DNA of 11,883 nt. It comes from Micractinium sp. NFX-FRZ (taxonomy: Eukaryota; Chlorophyta; Trebouxiophyceae; Chlorellales; Chlorellaceae). The notes beneath the pieces are model-generated. The model had not been told where the DNA came from. It made no database searches and was given only the letters and a program-made list of their open reading frames with translations. This document shows positions 1 to 8,757 of this stretch, in pieces. Each line of letters begins with the position of its first letter. Position 1 is the first letter of the stretch. The stretch lies in NCBI GenBank assembly GCA_029339195.1, contig JAPTJF010000813.1, positions 1 through 11,883 on the forward strand, written 5' to 3'. Both the position numbers and the translations under genes were made by a program.

Positions 1-344
1 ATGTGCATAAACAACTGTGCATGCTGATTTTCCCTAACAAAACGGACTGTGTTTTGTGGCCTGGATCTACTAGTGAGCGCACCCCGCAAGCCAGCTGCTA
101 CACACGCCGCCCACCCACCCGCGGCCAGCCCACGCTCGGCACACCCACCCGTACAACTTGAAGAAGAGGAAGATGGAGAGGAAGGCTGCGCCCTTGGGCG
201 TGGGACGAGGAAACCAGCGTCGGTGTGGACCGCCCTGATGGGGGCCCCTTCCGCCGGCCAACAGGCCCCATCTGGCCCTACGGAATGCGGCCAGGCTGCT
301 CCCGCACAGACTCTGACGACGATGCACCAGCAACACGGCAGTCA

Positions 345-368
345 CACATTGCGATGTGCACATTGCGA
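345..368. repeat. Short direct repeat CACATTGCGA, two copies
   Basis: The 10-mer CACATTGCGA occurs at 345-354 and again at 359-368, a period of 14 bp. It lies in the gene-free left flank. No function is apparent. Confidence 0.6.
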
Positions 369-434
369 CTGCACAGGCACGCGCAAAGGCTGGTCAAACA
401 CAGTGCCTGGCGCACACCGTGTGCACTTCCAGGT

Positions 435-439
435 TTACA
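435..439 (-). terminator. Possible TGTAA polyadenylation signal for the Abitram gene
   Basis: TTACA on the plus strand reads TGTAA on the minus strand. TGTAA is the usual polyadenylation signal of chlorophyte green algae. It is the only copy I noticed downstream of the Abitram stop codon, about 970 nt away, which is long for a 3' UTR, so the assignment is weak. Confidence 0.25.
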
Positions 440-798
440 GCTGCCCTCCAACTTGAAGATCCGAAGCGCTGGTGAATTCGATTTCCCCCCCGGCAAGCTA
501 TGGTCCTGCCAAAGACGGGGCCCTGTGCGGTGTTCATGGGTCCCCGGCTGCAGTGCCTGCCCGCCTCCGGAGGGATCCCTGTTGAGCCGCCTTGGGTAAG
601 CTGCCATGACCTCGTCCTGCGATGCTTTGCGCTCGCATCTCAATGCTATCATTATTTTCATGATTCGTTGAGCAGCACAGGTTTGCGCTGCGCAGACGTG
701 CAACCCATCATCAGCCAGTCAGCCTGCACGACCCCCCACCACCACGGTGCGCAGCTGTGCCAAGCGCGCTGCCTCACGCCTCCCATTGGGCTTCCCCA

Positions 799-800
<2 letters not shown>

Positions 801-835
<35 letters not shown>
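801..835. repeat. Homopolymer run of 35 C
   Basis: Positions 801-835 are an uninterrupted run of C, followed by G and five more C. On the minus strand this is a G35 tract able to form G-quadruplexes. If the Abitram transcript reaches the TGTAA at 435-439, the tract would sit in its 3' UTR. The exact length is likely to vary between cells and between sequencing reads. Confidence 0.95.
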
Positions 836-836
<1 letters not shown>

Positions 837-1405
837 CCCCCGCTGTTTTGTGGCGGTGGTACAGCCCTTCCTGGCTCATTGGTCAACACAGACGCTGCCT
901 CCGCCACCCACCCACCCATGCACGGATTAGGTTCTACGTGGTGCACAAGCCAGCAGCAGCCAGGGCGGGTCACATGCTGGGGCATCGGAACGCCGGGGGC
1001 AGTGCAGGGGAGAGAGTTGAGGGAGTTTGGTGGCTTGGCGGGCGGACAGCGGCATGGCCCATGGCCCATGTCCCGGTTTCCGTTTCCAACTTGCAAGTGT
1101 GTGTGGCGCCTGCCCTGTGGTGGTGGTGGTGGCAGTGCCAGCTGCCCATGCCTCCCTCCCCGCCTACTCGCCTCCATCTCACACCAGGGTGCCCAGGGCG
1201 GGCTGGGTAGCATGCGTGGCCAAATCTGTGCCCACACAACAGCCCCGCCTACACCCTCTCCTGGCAGGCTCGGCAGTGGGGAGGCGGATCCGGTCGCACA
1301 GGTGAGACAGGGGAGGGAGGGCACGCGCAAGAATGCCAGTGTAGGGATGACAGCGGAGAACGCCTAGCTGGCACCGCCGCCTGCAAGCGCCGCAGCCCGC
1401 TCCTG

Positions 1406-2827
1406 CTACTCCCGTCCCAGCTGCTCTGCCGCCTGCTGCTCCTGGCCCAGCTGCCCCCCTGCCTGCTGCCGCCCGCCCCGCTGCTGCTGGTACTGCTGCT
1501 CCGGCAGGCAGCGCGCCGCCAGCTGCTGCGCCTCTGCCGCCCGCAGCTCCAGGATCGCGATGTAGCCCTCGCCCAGCGCCCTGCACACAAGCCATGGGGT
1601 GGTGTTGATTCATTCATGGTTGGGTGGATTGATTGGTTGCTTGGTTGGTTGGTTGGTTGGTTGACTGTATGGTTGGTTTGATGCATGCCTGCGGCAACGC
1701 AGCCCCAGGATTGCACGGTGGCGCTCGCCCAACGTGCTGCATTCATGCATGGGGCGGCGCCCGCAGCCCAAGCGACATGCAGACACGCGCAGGTGGAAGG
1801 GACGCAAGCATGCGGCAGAACGGCAGCAGCGCAGGTGACGCAAGGTCGGGGCACGCCCCATGCATGCCATTGTTGCAATACGGTGCCAGCACAGGCGGAG
1901 CACAAGTGACGTCGGGCAGGGCATCACAATGAACCAGCTCGCAGCGCTGCCCCCTTGAGGAGGCCAATGTTGTCACCTGCCCAGGCCGCTCCCCCTCCCA
2001 GCCCACCTCCGGCGGCATGCACCCTGTTCCGCCCACCCCACCCACCTGAGCAGCCGCGGCCCCTGCAGATCCTGCAGCTTGGAGTTCAAATCCACCAGCA
2101 GGCCGCGCACGCCACAGCGCAGCACGTGGGTGACGCCCCCGGCGGTCAGCCTGCGGAGCGGAGGAGCAGTACAGGAATTGTGATGAGGGGCCAAGAGTTG
2201 GAGGAGGAGTGCCTGGGAGCTGAGGATTCCAGGACCCTGGCAAGGCAAGGCAGAGGCAAACCACCTCCAACATTGGGCAAGCAGTGCCAGCACTCGCCAA
2301 TGCCATCATTACAGCCGCAGGCGCAGGCGGCCAGGCGTCGCTGACCTGCCCAGGATGCTTTCCGGCTGCAGCAGAGGGCCCCGCCCCTTCCGGAACTCTG
2401 CATGCATCAGCTTCTCATTGAGCACCAGCCGTGCATCTACGCTGCCCGCCCCGGCTGCCGCCCGCACGTGGCTGGGCGGCGCTGCCGTGCCGCCATCGTG
2501 CTGCTGCTGCTGCTGTGCATCTGCGGCAGCTGCTGGTGGCTGTTGCACTGCCTGCTGCAGCTCCTCTGCACCATTCTGATCACTAGGCTCTGCTGGAGCT
2601 GCTGCTGCTGGCTCTGCATTTGCACTTGTGCCGCCGCCGCCGCCGCCGCTCAGAGCGGAATGGCTGGGCGCTAGCGTCACAACGCAGAGCCCGTTGGGGT
2701 GCAGCCGCAGCGCCAGGTCGTTGCCAGCGATACCATCGGCGTCCAGGGCATAATAGCTCGTGTAGTTCTCCTCAATGTGGGTCGGCGGCACTGGCTGCAG
2801 AGCGACATCTAGATCCCACTCCACCAT
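1406..2827 (-). CDS. ABITRAM: Abitram (FAM206A/Simiate) homologue, three exons
   Basis: Exons on the minus strand are 2827-2346, 2150-2046 and 1580-1406, giving 762 nt and 253 residues. Both introns are GT-AG and all phases fit. The start is the first ATG in the frame, with context GCAATGG. Residues 18-60 carry the family signature: ENYTSYYALDADG, then LCVVTLAPSHSAL, comparable with the ICVITLAESHPVL-type segment of animal Abitram. Exon 2 supplies THVLRCGVRGLLVDLN (animal: TVSSCVRGRLMEVN) and exon 3 supplies EGYIAILEL (animal: EGYIAVVLP). The protein is about 70 residues longer than the ~181-residue human one. The extra length is a Gly/Ala/Gln low-complexity insert at about 61-128 and a Gln-rich tail. 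In mammals Abitram is an actin-binding transcription modulator with a GcvH-like fold; its role in algae is unknown. The gene is divergent from the DEG15-like protease gene. Confidence 0.85.
1626..1663. repeat. GGTT/GATT simple repeat in Abitram intron 2
   Basis: The tract runs through GATTGATTGGTTG and then a (GGTT)n array on the plus strand, AACC on the transcribed strand. It lies wholly inside intron 2 of the Abitram gene, 46 bp or more from the acceptor, so it should not affect coding. Confidence 0.85.
1698..1741 (-). repeat. Degraded copy of Abitram exon 3 start inside intron 2
   Basis: Read on the minus strand, this 44-base segment matches the exon 3 acceptor region (1585-1542) at about 34 of 44 positions by eye, without gaps. 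It includes the TGCAG of the 3' splice site, the block TGGGCGAG and the block ATCCTGG. Its conceptual peptide LGERHRAILGLR parallels the exon's LGEGYIAILELR. The copy lies 156 bp upstream of the true exon edge in transcript order. Confidence 0.75.
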
Positions 2828-2994
2828 TGCGGAATTATTATGCTTCCTGCAGTCTATAAGCTCGTATTGAGTGTGTAAAGGCGCTTGCAAGCCGCAGAAT
2901 GCAACATGCTTGCATGGCGGCTGCCACTCTGGCAGTTCAGTTGCTGCTGGCTGGGAAATGAAGGTCGTGGACTATTCCAGCGCATAGCGACACC
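2828..2994. promoter_or_regulatory. Short shared upstream region of Abitram and DEG15 genes
   Basis: These 167 bp separate the two divergent start codons, so both promoters and both 5' UTRs must fit in it or overlap the neighbouring gene. It is visibly richer in A and T than the flanking exons. A TATAAG at 2854-2859 is TATA-like but sits only about 30 bp from the Abitram start and 135 bp from the protease start, so I do not assign it to either gene. No other motif is convincing. Confidence 0.6.
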
Positions 2995-5766
2995 ATGCCG
3001 ACAGGCTGCGTGCTCCTCACGGCGCGCTGTCCCGACCCCAAACTCGCCAAGGCTGCCTTTGCCCCCTTCCACACCTCTCGCGATGGCGTCACAACCATTT
3101 CGACATCAGGTGTGGGTGGAAGCGGTTCGAAATCCCGCCGTCAGTCCTGGCAGAACCACCGCTGCCCGCCGCCGCCACAGCTTGCGCTGGAAGCACGGAC
3201 GAGCTTCTCTCAGCCCCGATGTCCTGTGTGCCCAATCATCTGCATGCAGGCTTCGTGCTGCAGCTCCCAGGCAGAGAGGCGGTGGTGGTGACCTCGGCAG
3301 CAGCAGTGTACCCGCTGCTGCTGCAGCGTCGCCGGCGCCAGCCGCCCGCCGGCGCCAGCCACGCCGACCTTGTGCACGGCTCTCAGCTGCATGCCCAGGC
3401 AGAGCTTGCAGCTGCCAGCAGCAGCAGCAGCAGCGACAAGAGCAGCAGCAGCAGCAGGAGCCTGGTACCGGTAGAGCTTCGGCTGGTGGGGGTGGCAGAG
3501 CTGCCAGGCGTGCGGCAAGCGCTGGCACGGCTGCTGGCGGCGCCTTCGATCTCCGGCCCTGGCGGCTGGCAGCTGGGCTGGCTGCTGCACAGGCTGCAGC
3601 AGGCTCAGCCGCGCAAAAAGCAGGTGGGGACAGCACCCTGGACCGCAGGCAGTGGCGGCACCGGCGGCAGCGCAAAGGTTGCCCCCGTGCCGGAAGCCCC
3701 TGCAGCAGCAGCAGCAGCAGTAGATATGCTTGAAGTGGCCTGCCATGTGGCAGTGCTGCTGCCAGTGGGTGCAGAGGGGGCAGCGGCACTGTCCCGCCTC
3801 ACCCTTCCCTGGCCGGGCCTCGACGGCTGCTGTGCCAGCGACAGCACGGCACTGCGGCAGGGGCAGCAGGTGGCAGCGGTAGGCGCGCCCTTTGGCGCCC
3901 TGTCCCCGCAGCAATTCGCCGGCTTTGTCTCTTGCGGGGTGCTGTCGTCGGCTGTCTATCCCAGAGGTGAACAGCCGCAGCAGGGCAAGCAGTTGAGCAG
4001 CGGCAGTGCCAGCGGCTGCAGCACCGCCCATCAGCCGGCGCTGCTCCTCTCTGACTTACGGTGCGCCCCTGGCATGGAAGGTGCACCCGTGTTTGCTACC
4101 ATACCACCACCACGCACAGCAGCGGCAGCAGGAACAGAGGCGGCACAGATTGGTGCACTGGCGGGCATGCTGCTGCCACCGCTAAAGTCCCCGGCTGCTC
4201 AGGTGGAGTTGGCGCTTGTTGCGCCCGCACCTAGCGTCGCGGTTGCAGTGGCAGCTGCCCTGCAGCAGGCCGGGCATCCGCCCCTTCCTCCTCTGGTGCC
4301 AGCAGCAGCAGCAGTGCCGGCAGCAGCACCTGCTCCTGGGCCGCTGGCAGGCGCCCTGCGCAGCGTGGTGGCGGTGGCCAATGGCGGCACCTGGGCGACA
4401 GGTGTAGTTGTCAGCAGCGCGGGGCACATCCTTACAAATGCACACCTCCTGGAGGCGCCGCAGTTGCCAGGCCTGTATCCTCCCAGCACCAGCAGCAGCA
4501 GCCAGGGGCCTGGCGCCCAAGCAGGCGGGCAGCAAGCGGCCGCGGCAGCCATTCCCTTGGCCCCTGCGTTGCCGCACCCGCCGGTGCGCGTGCTGCTGCC
4601 GGCTGGCGGCGGCGGCAGCGCTGGCGGCACTTGGGCGACAGCAGACGTGCTGTATGTGTTTACTGGCCCACTAGACTTGGCAGTGCTGCAGCTGCGGCGG
4701 CAGCCAAGGGCCCCCCAGCCGCCAGCCTGGCGGGCAGCGGAGCTCAGCAGCAAGCCGCCAGCCTGGCGCCAAGCAGACCACAGCAGCCAGCCGCCAGCCT
4801 GGCAAGCAGTAGAGCTCAGCAGCCAGCCGCCACGGGCGGGGCGGCGCGTGTGTGTGGCCGGCTTCCCGGCGTTCAACCCGCGGGGCGGCGTGCTGGGCGC
4901 TGTGGTCACAGCAGGCACCCTGGCCAAGGTAGGCAGGCCTCTAGTCAGGCCTCTAGTCAATGATCATGAAGTTGCCTGCAGGCTGTGCTGCCCATCTCTT
5001 CCCATCACATGCGAGTGTGTGTGTTGTGTTGCTTGTGTCCCGGCCATGTGACTCACAGGCCAAAGGCGTGGCTGTTGTGCAGCAGTGTTCATGCGTGCAC
5101 CCGTCGTCCCCTGGCTGCCTCTCCCCCTACTCACACACACCGCCCCTGGTGCCGCAGGTGGTGCATCTGCCAGGTGGCGGCCCGCCAGCCATGCTGCTGA
5201 CCACAGCGGCCGTGCACAGCGGGGCCAGCGGCGGGGCGGTGCTGGATGCTGACACCGGCCAGCTGTGCGGCCTGGTCACTAGCAATGCCAAGCACAGCAG
5301 CAGGAGCGGCACTGGCGGCAGTGCTGGCGGCGGCGGGCCGCCCGCCGGTGTGCAAACTGTGCTGCCCCACATCAACTTTAGCATCCCCGCGGCACAGCTG
5401 CGGCCCGTGGTTGCAGCAGCGCAGGCAGCAGCGGATGCCGCTGCTGGAGCGCGCAGCAGTGACAGCTCAGCAGCAACGGAAGCAGCAGCGGCCGCCAATG
5501 CCTTGGCTGCCTGGCGGGACCTGGATGCAGCTGGGGCAGCCAGCCCAGCGATGCAGCAAGTGTGGCAGCTAGACCGGCAGCGGCAGCGTCCTGGACAGCT
5601 GCAACCAGACGATGCGCAGCAAGGGGCGGGTGGCATGTTTGGGGGCGCCACGCCACCCGCCAAGCTGCAGCAGCTGCTCCACACACTGCAGCAGCAGCAG
5701 CAACAGCCGCAAGAACAGCAGCTTGAGGAGCATCATCTACAGCCAGCTCAGCGCTCGAAGCTGTGA
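2995..5766 (+). CDS. DEG15: DEG15/TYSND1-type peroxisomal serine protease, three exons
   Basis: Exons are 2995-3109, 3250-4928 and 5158-5766, giving 2403 nt and 800 residues. Both introns are GT-AG and the phases agree. The family removes the N-terminal presequence of PTS2-type peroxisomal matrix proteins. Exon 1 starts at ATG in context CACCATGC and encodes CPDPK and TTISTSG, as in plant DEG15. The catalytic protease domain carries His437 in LTNAHLLE, Asp514 in [10 protein letters not shown] and Ser622 in GASGGAVLD, followed by LVTSNAKH and PHINFSIP. The last three residues are SKL, a classical type 1 peroxisomal targeting signal. An N-terminal protease-like domain ([14 protein letters not shown]) has Glu315 where the serine would be and is presumably inactive. 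Low-complexity Ser, Ala and Gln runs explain the excess over the roughly 700 residues of plant DEG15. A 12-residue repeat follows the catalytic Asp. Confidence 0.9.
4719..4826 (+). repeat. Three tandem 36-bp units (12-residue repeat) within the DEG15-like gene
   Basis: Units at 4719-4754, 4755-4790 and 4791-4826 each begin with CCG CCA GCC TGG and encode PPAW followed by eight residues ending SSK or SSQ. A truncated fourth unit starts at 4827. The array is in frame and keeps the phase. It lies about 15 residues after catalytic Asp514, so it should form a surface loop in the protease domain. Confidence 0.9.
4934..4957 (+). repeat. Perfect 12-bp tandem duplication at the start of DEG15 intron 2
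   Basis: CAGGCCTCTAGT occurs twice in a row, six bases inside the intron (donor GTAGGC at 4929-4934). It is a short local duplication close to a 5' splice site. Confidence 0.9.
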
Positions 5767-6317
5767 CCTGCTCCTCTCACTAGCCGGTGTTGCTTGTTAA
5801 CCTGCTCAGTGGCCTGTGAAGGTCTTACAGTTCGAGGGTCAGGTGTGTACGATTGTGTGTTGCGGGAGCGGCGCCCAAGAGCGTCAGAGCGAGCGTAGAA
5901 AGCAGTGGGCTGGCATGCAGGGCAGGGGCGCCCCCATGAAATAATGGGAGGCCCTGCCGTGTCGACATAGCAGGAAAGAAGGAGGTTGAGGGGGGAGCAA
6001 ACAGCTGCATGAGAGGCGGTGAGACTGTAGCCGAAGCAGGGAGCAAGAAGGAGCTTTTCAAGGAGCGAGGGTGAGCCAGCCGGCCGGAGGTGGGTGGAGC
6101 CAAGGGCCGCCGCGCAGGTTGTGCGGGCCTCTGTGCCACTTGCCCTGAGCCGCGGCAGCCAGGCGCAAGACCCGGTTGAGGGATCGCCAAGGGAGCGGAG
6201 CGCTGTCAGACAGTTAGAGCCAGGTGCCGCTGAGAGAGCGCTGCACCCTCGCCGCGAGCTGCCCAGGGCGCAAGCGCCCTTGACTCGAGTGCCGTGTGTG
6301 GAGCAGTTCCACCCGCC
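5767..6317. other. Convergent 3' flanks of the DEG15-like and GYF-domain genes
   Basis: This 551-bp stretch between two convergent stop codons has no supported coding region. A minus-strand TTACA/TGTAA at 5825-5829 would give the GYF gene a 3' UTR of about 490 nt that nearly reaches the protease stop. I saw no plus-strand TGTAA, so the end of the protease transcript is not placed. Open frames here encode only low-complexity Pro/Ala/Arg-rich peptides. Confidence 0.55.
5825..5829 (-). terminator. Possible TGTAA polyadenylation signal for the GYF-domain gene
   Basis: TTACA on the plus strand reads TGTAA on the minus strand, the chlorophyte polyadenylation motif. It lies about 490 nt past the stop of the minus-strand GYF gene and 59 bp from the stop of the convergent protease gene. 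Confidence 0.4.
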
Positions 6318-7957
6318 TCAGTACATGGTGTCCACCTGGCTCGTCTTCTGCCCGCCCCGCTGCTCCGCGCGCTCCTTCCTGCGGGCGGACAACGCGGGGG
6401 CAGGGCAGCACGGGGGGCAAAAGTCAGGCGGCAGGCTATACACCCAGCACGCCTGGGCTACCTGTCCTTTTCCTGGCCGGGCCGCATCACTAAACCTTCG
6501 CCGCCCGACAGGTGCCAGCACTGCGCCACAAGAGCCCCCCACAGCATGCACTGTTCAGGATTCACCTCCAATTCAAGCTTCAGCGCAACTCGCCTTCATC
6601 CTTCTCACCCCCTGCCACAGACCCAACGACACCGCCATGATCTCACCGCGCGCGCTCCAGCGCCGGCTTGAGCGCAAACGTCTTCTTGATCCACGTCGCC
6701 AGCTGCACCTCCACCGTGCGGATCTGGGGCACCAGCGTGCGCACGTTGCGGGCGGGCAGCCAGTCGGCCAGGCCCTGCAAACACAAAACACATGGGCAGC
6801 GGCATGCACTGGCTTGAGAAGGGGCAGGCGAGCAGCAACAACGAGCGCGGATTGCGCGCGGCCGGGCAGGCAGCCAGGCAGGGGGGTGAAGGGGGTGCGC
6901 AGCGGCACGGGTTGAGAAGCAGAGCCCGCCGTTCCCGCCTGGCCGCAGCGCCCTGTGTCAGCCACCCGGCCCCACACTAGCATGCCTTCCATCAAAAGGA
7001 CTCCCTGGTGACAGATTGGTGTATCACGCCCTGCGCCCCCGTGCATACAACGTACACACCAGCAATAAGTTGGCCCAGAAGCGCACCTGGCCCCACACTA
7101 GCGTGTTCTCGTCAATCACTCCCTGGGTCCAGGCCTCCCGCAGCACAGGCAGGCTGCAGGGGCCGCGTGGCGTGGACATGCGGTCGCTGCAGGCAGAGGG
7201 GCGGACCGACGGTGGGCAAGCAGGCGGGTGACGGGCGGGGTCGGAGTGCCGGAACGTGGGCGGCTGTGTGGCCGGGACCAGCGCCGTGGAGGGGGGTCCA
7301 AAATGCTGCCTTCCTGTTCCACGGATCTGCCGGCCTGCATGTTCGTACGGTTGCCGGGTTGCACCTGCCCCTGCTAGTGTCGACACTGCCCCAGGGCTGC
7401 TGCCCCACATGTCATTTCATGCCCCTGTCCCTGCCGTCGCCCGCTCACGTCCCGCCCCTGCCCCTTCCGCTGCTGCCGCTGCAGCCCTGCCATATTGGCA
7501 TGGGTGAAGTGCCCTACCCCAGCCCGTTCCCCCGCATATGTGAAATACGCAGTGCATCACCACAAAACACACTTGCTGCCGTGTCGGTGTCCACCCTCGC
7601 TCACCGGTAGTACCAGATGTTCTTGGCGGTCGCGGTGCGCACATAGTCCACCACCTGCCCAATTAGAGTGCGAAAGGGAATGCAAAAGGTGCGTGAGGTG
7701 CAAGGACAGCGGCAGGCACAGGCTGCACTGGTAAGCGACGTCCCAATGGGTGGCCCAGCAGCGGCACCGGTCCCGGCAGCGTCCCACACGGCCACTGCCT
7801 TGCCAGGCTTCACCTGCCGGTCGTAGTGCGTGATCTTGCTCTGCGGCTTGAACGGCGGCGGCGGCTGCTCCGGCGCTGCTGCTGCTGCCTTCTTGCTGCT
7901 CTCCCCCTTCTTGCCCTTCTTCACCGCCTTGGCGGCGGGCGGCGGCGCGTCCGACAT
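6318..7957 (-). CDS. Small GYF_2-type domain protein, TIC56-like, five exons
   Basis: Exons on the minus strand are 7957-7814, 7654-7605, 7186-7087, 6774-6647 and 6378-6318, giving 483 nt and 160 residues. All introns are GT-AG and in phase. After a Lys/Ala-rich N-terminus, residues 60-105 form a GYF_2-like module: NIWYYRDRM, PRGPC, GVIDENTLVWG, GLADWLPARNV. This resembles the module of TIC56, a subunit associated with the plastid inner-envelope translocon, more than other GYF proteins I know. Exon 4 could stop at a TGA at 6645-6643, but that TGA overlaps a good donor (CG|GTGAGA). Splicing to 6378 adds a charged tail ending VDTMY in exact phase, which I prefer. TIC56 of land plants is about 500 residues, so this is a short relative or a paralogue; plastid location is inferred. 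An in-frame ATG at 8224 would add an 89-residue Ala/Arg/Ser/Pro-rich N-terminus with almost no acidic residues. Intron 1 (159 nt) has no in-frame stop. Confidence 0.65.
6566..6588 (-). repeat. Possible degraded copy of exon 4 end inside GYF-gene intron 4
   Basis: On the minus strand this reads TTGCGCTGAAGC and onwards, matching the exon 4 end (from 6677 down) at about 17 of 23 positions. The conceptual peptide ALKLELE parallels the exon's ALKPALE. It lies 89 bp downstream of the exonic counterpart. The similarity is modest, so chance cannot be excluded. Confidence 0.45.
6963..7008 (-). repeat. Copy of exon 3 end and donor inside GYF-gene intron 3
   Basis: On the plus strand GGCCCCACACTAGC is identical at 6968-6981 (intron) and 7089-7102 (exon 3), and ACTCCCTGG follows at similar spacing in both. 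The GT of the true donor (7086-7085) also has a matching GT at 6965-6964. The conceptual peptide LVWGR parallels the exon's LVWGQ. The offset is 121 bp. Confidence 0.85.
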
Positions 7958-8757
7958 TCTGGCTGCTGCTGGCGCTGGCGCTGCTGCTGCTCCGGCACGG
8001 GCTGCTCTGCCGCGAGAGAGCCGCGGGGGACCGGGCGCCGCTGCTAGGCGAGGAGCGAGAAGAGGTGGAGTGCGCGACGGTGCCGCTGCTCCCGTGCCGC
8101 AATAGGTTGTCTCACAAACTGGACGGTGGTGGGACAGTGCAATGCACAAGCGAGACGGCCCGATGCTGCCTCGCAGGCCAGACCCAATCCCGGGCTGGAA
8201 GGTGGGGCCCGCCGCTGGCAACATGCATGGGGCTTCCTGTGGCCTCGCGGCAACTTGCTAGAGGGTTGGAAGCCGAAGTTCGGCTAGCAGCGCGCATCGG
8301 AGGCCGGTGGGCTGCCTGCAGGAGCACCCGCCCCTCCCTGCCCCGCCGCTGCCGCCAGTAGCGCTTATGCCGAGCACGGTCTTGCTGTGGAGGAATACGG
8401 GTAATTCGGAAGCGCACCATCTAAGCCCAATGCTACGCCGTGATGGATGCGTCATGTTCTATTGGCTGCTGACGATAAATGGACCGCTCAAAGCCGCGCG
8501 CGGCGGTGCCGCCGCAGAACGCAGGCACAGCAACGGCCGTGATCGGCACTGAGCAGTGCATTTCCAAAACATGAACTTGATAGCATTTACCATGGTGGTA
8601 CATTTCCATGAGCCATCTACGGTGGTGGCAAGGCACTTGGCTCTGCCAAAGCGTGTGCCAGCACCGTGATGGCAGCGGGGCCAGCACATGAACGGCCACT
8701 GGGGCAATGTGTTGGACACTTTGGCAGCAGCCAAGCGCCTCTGCAGCGCTCTCGAAA
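7958..8757. promoter_or_regulatory. 800-bp upstream region shared by the GYF-domain and SDR genes
   Basis: Both flanking genes start outward from this stretch, so it should contain both promoters and 5' UTRs. The half next to the GYF gene is very GC-rich and stays open in that gene's frame back to an ATG at 8224, so part could be coding. The half next to the SDR gene has more A and T and includes TATTGG at 8460-8465, an inverted CCAAT box, and an inverted repeat at 8546-8559. No other gene is supported. Confidence 0.45.
8546..8559. repeat. Short inverted repeat GCACTG-AG-CAGTGC
   Basis: Two perfectly complementary 6-base arms flank a 2-base spacer about 200 bp upstream of the SDR start. It could be a protein-binding palindrome, but such short repeats occur by chance. 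Confidence 0.4.

Larger units (their letters stand above)
1..1405. other. Gene-free stretch, probably 3' flank of the Abitram gene
   Basis: No coding region is supported here. Open frames exist on both strands, but none resembles a known family and most begin at non-ATG codons. The stretch holds a 35-base C run, GTG/GGT-rich simple sequence near 1119-1137, CATGGCC repeats near 1054-1072, and a TTACA motif at 435-439 (TGTAA on the minus strand) that could end the Abitram transcript. If so, that 3' UTR would be about 970 nt long and include a G35 run. A short hydrophobic minus-strand reading near 140-190 (AAFLSIFLFFKLYG) could be a membrane segment of an unrecognised exon, but I cannot connect it to anything. 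Confidence 0.5.

Noticed and set aside
225..703. Open frames on both strands in the left flank
   Set aside because: No family resemblance, alternative start codons, and overlap of several equally plausible frames. The hydrophobic minus-strand piece near 140-190 is only noted.
3106..4086. Long open frames on the minus strand opposite the DEG15-like gene (for example 3210-4031)
   Set aside because: They are rich in Ala, Cys and poly-residue tracts, resemble no family, and lie antisense to an exon with clear protease similarity. GC-rich exons routinely leave such open frames.
4719..4832. The 36-bp repeats as a CRISPR-like or regulatory array
   Set aside because: There are no spacers, the units are directly tandem, in frame, and encode protein.
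6643..6645. TGA as the end of the GYF-domain protein
   Set aside because: It overlaps the donor CG|GTGAGA, and splicing to 6378 yields an in-phase charged tail with its own stop. Not fully excluded without cDNA.
6094..6915. A 273-codon plus-strand open frame containing EQFHPPQYMVSTWLVF
   Set aside because: It starts at GTG, has no recognisable domain, and is antisense to exons 4 and 5 of the GYF-domain gene, whose splice phases and motifs fit better.
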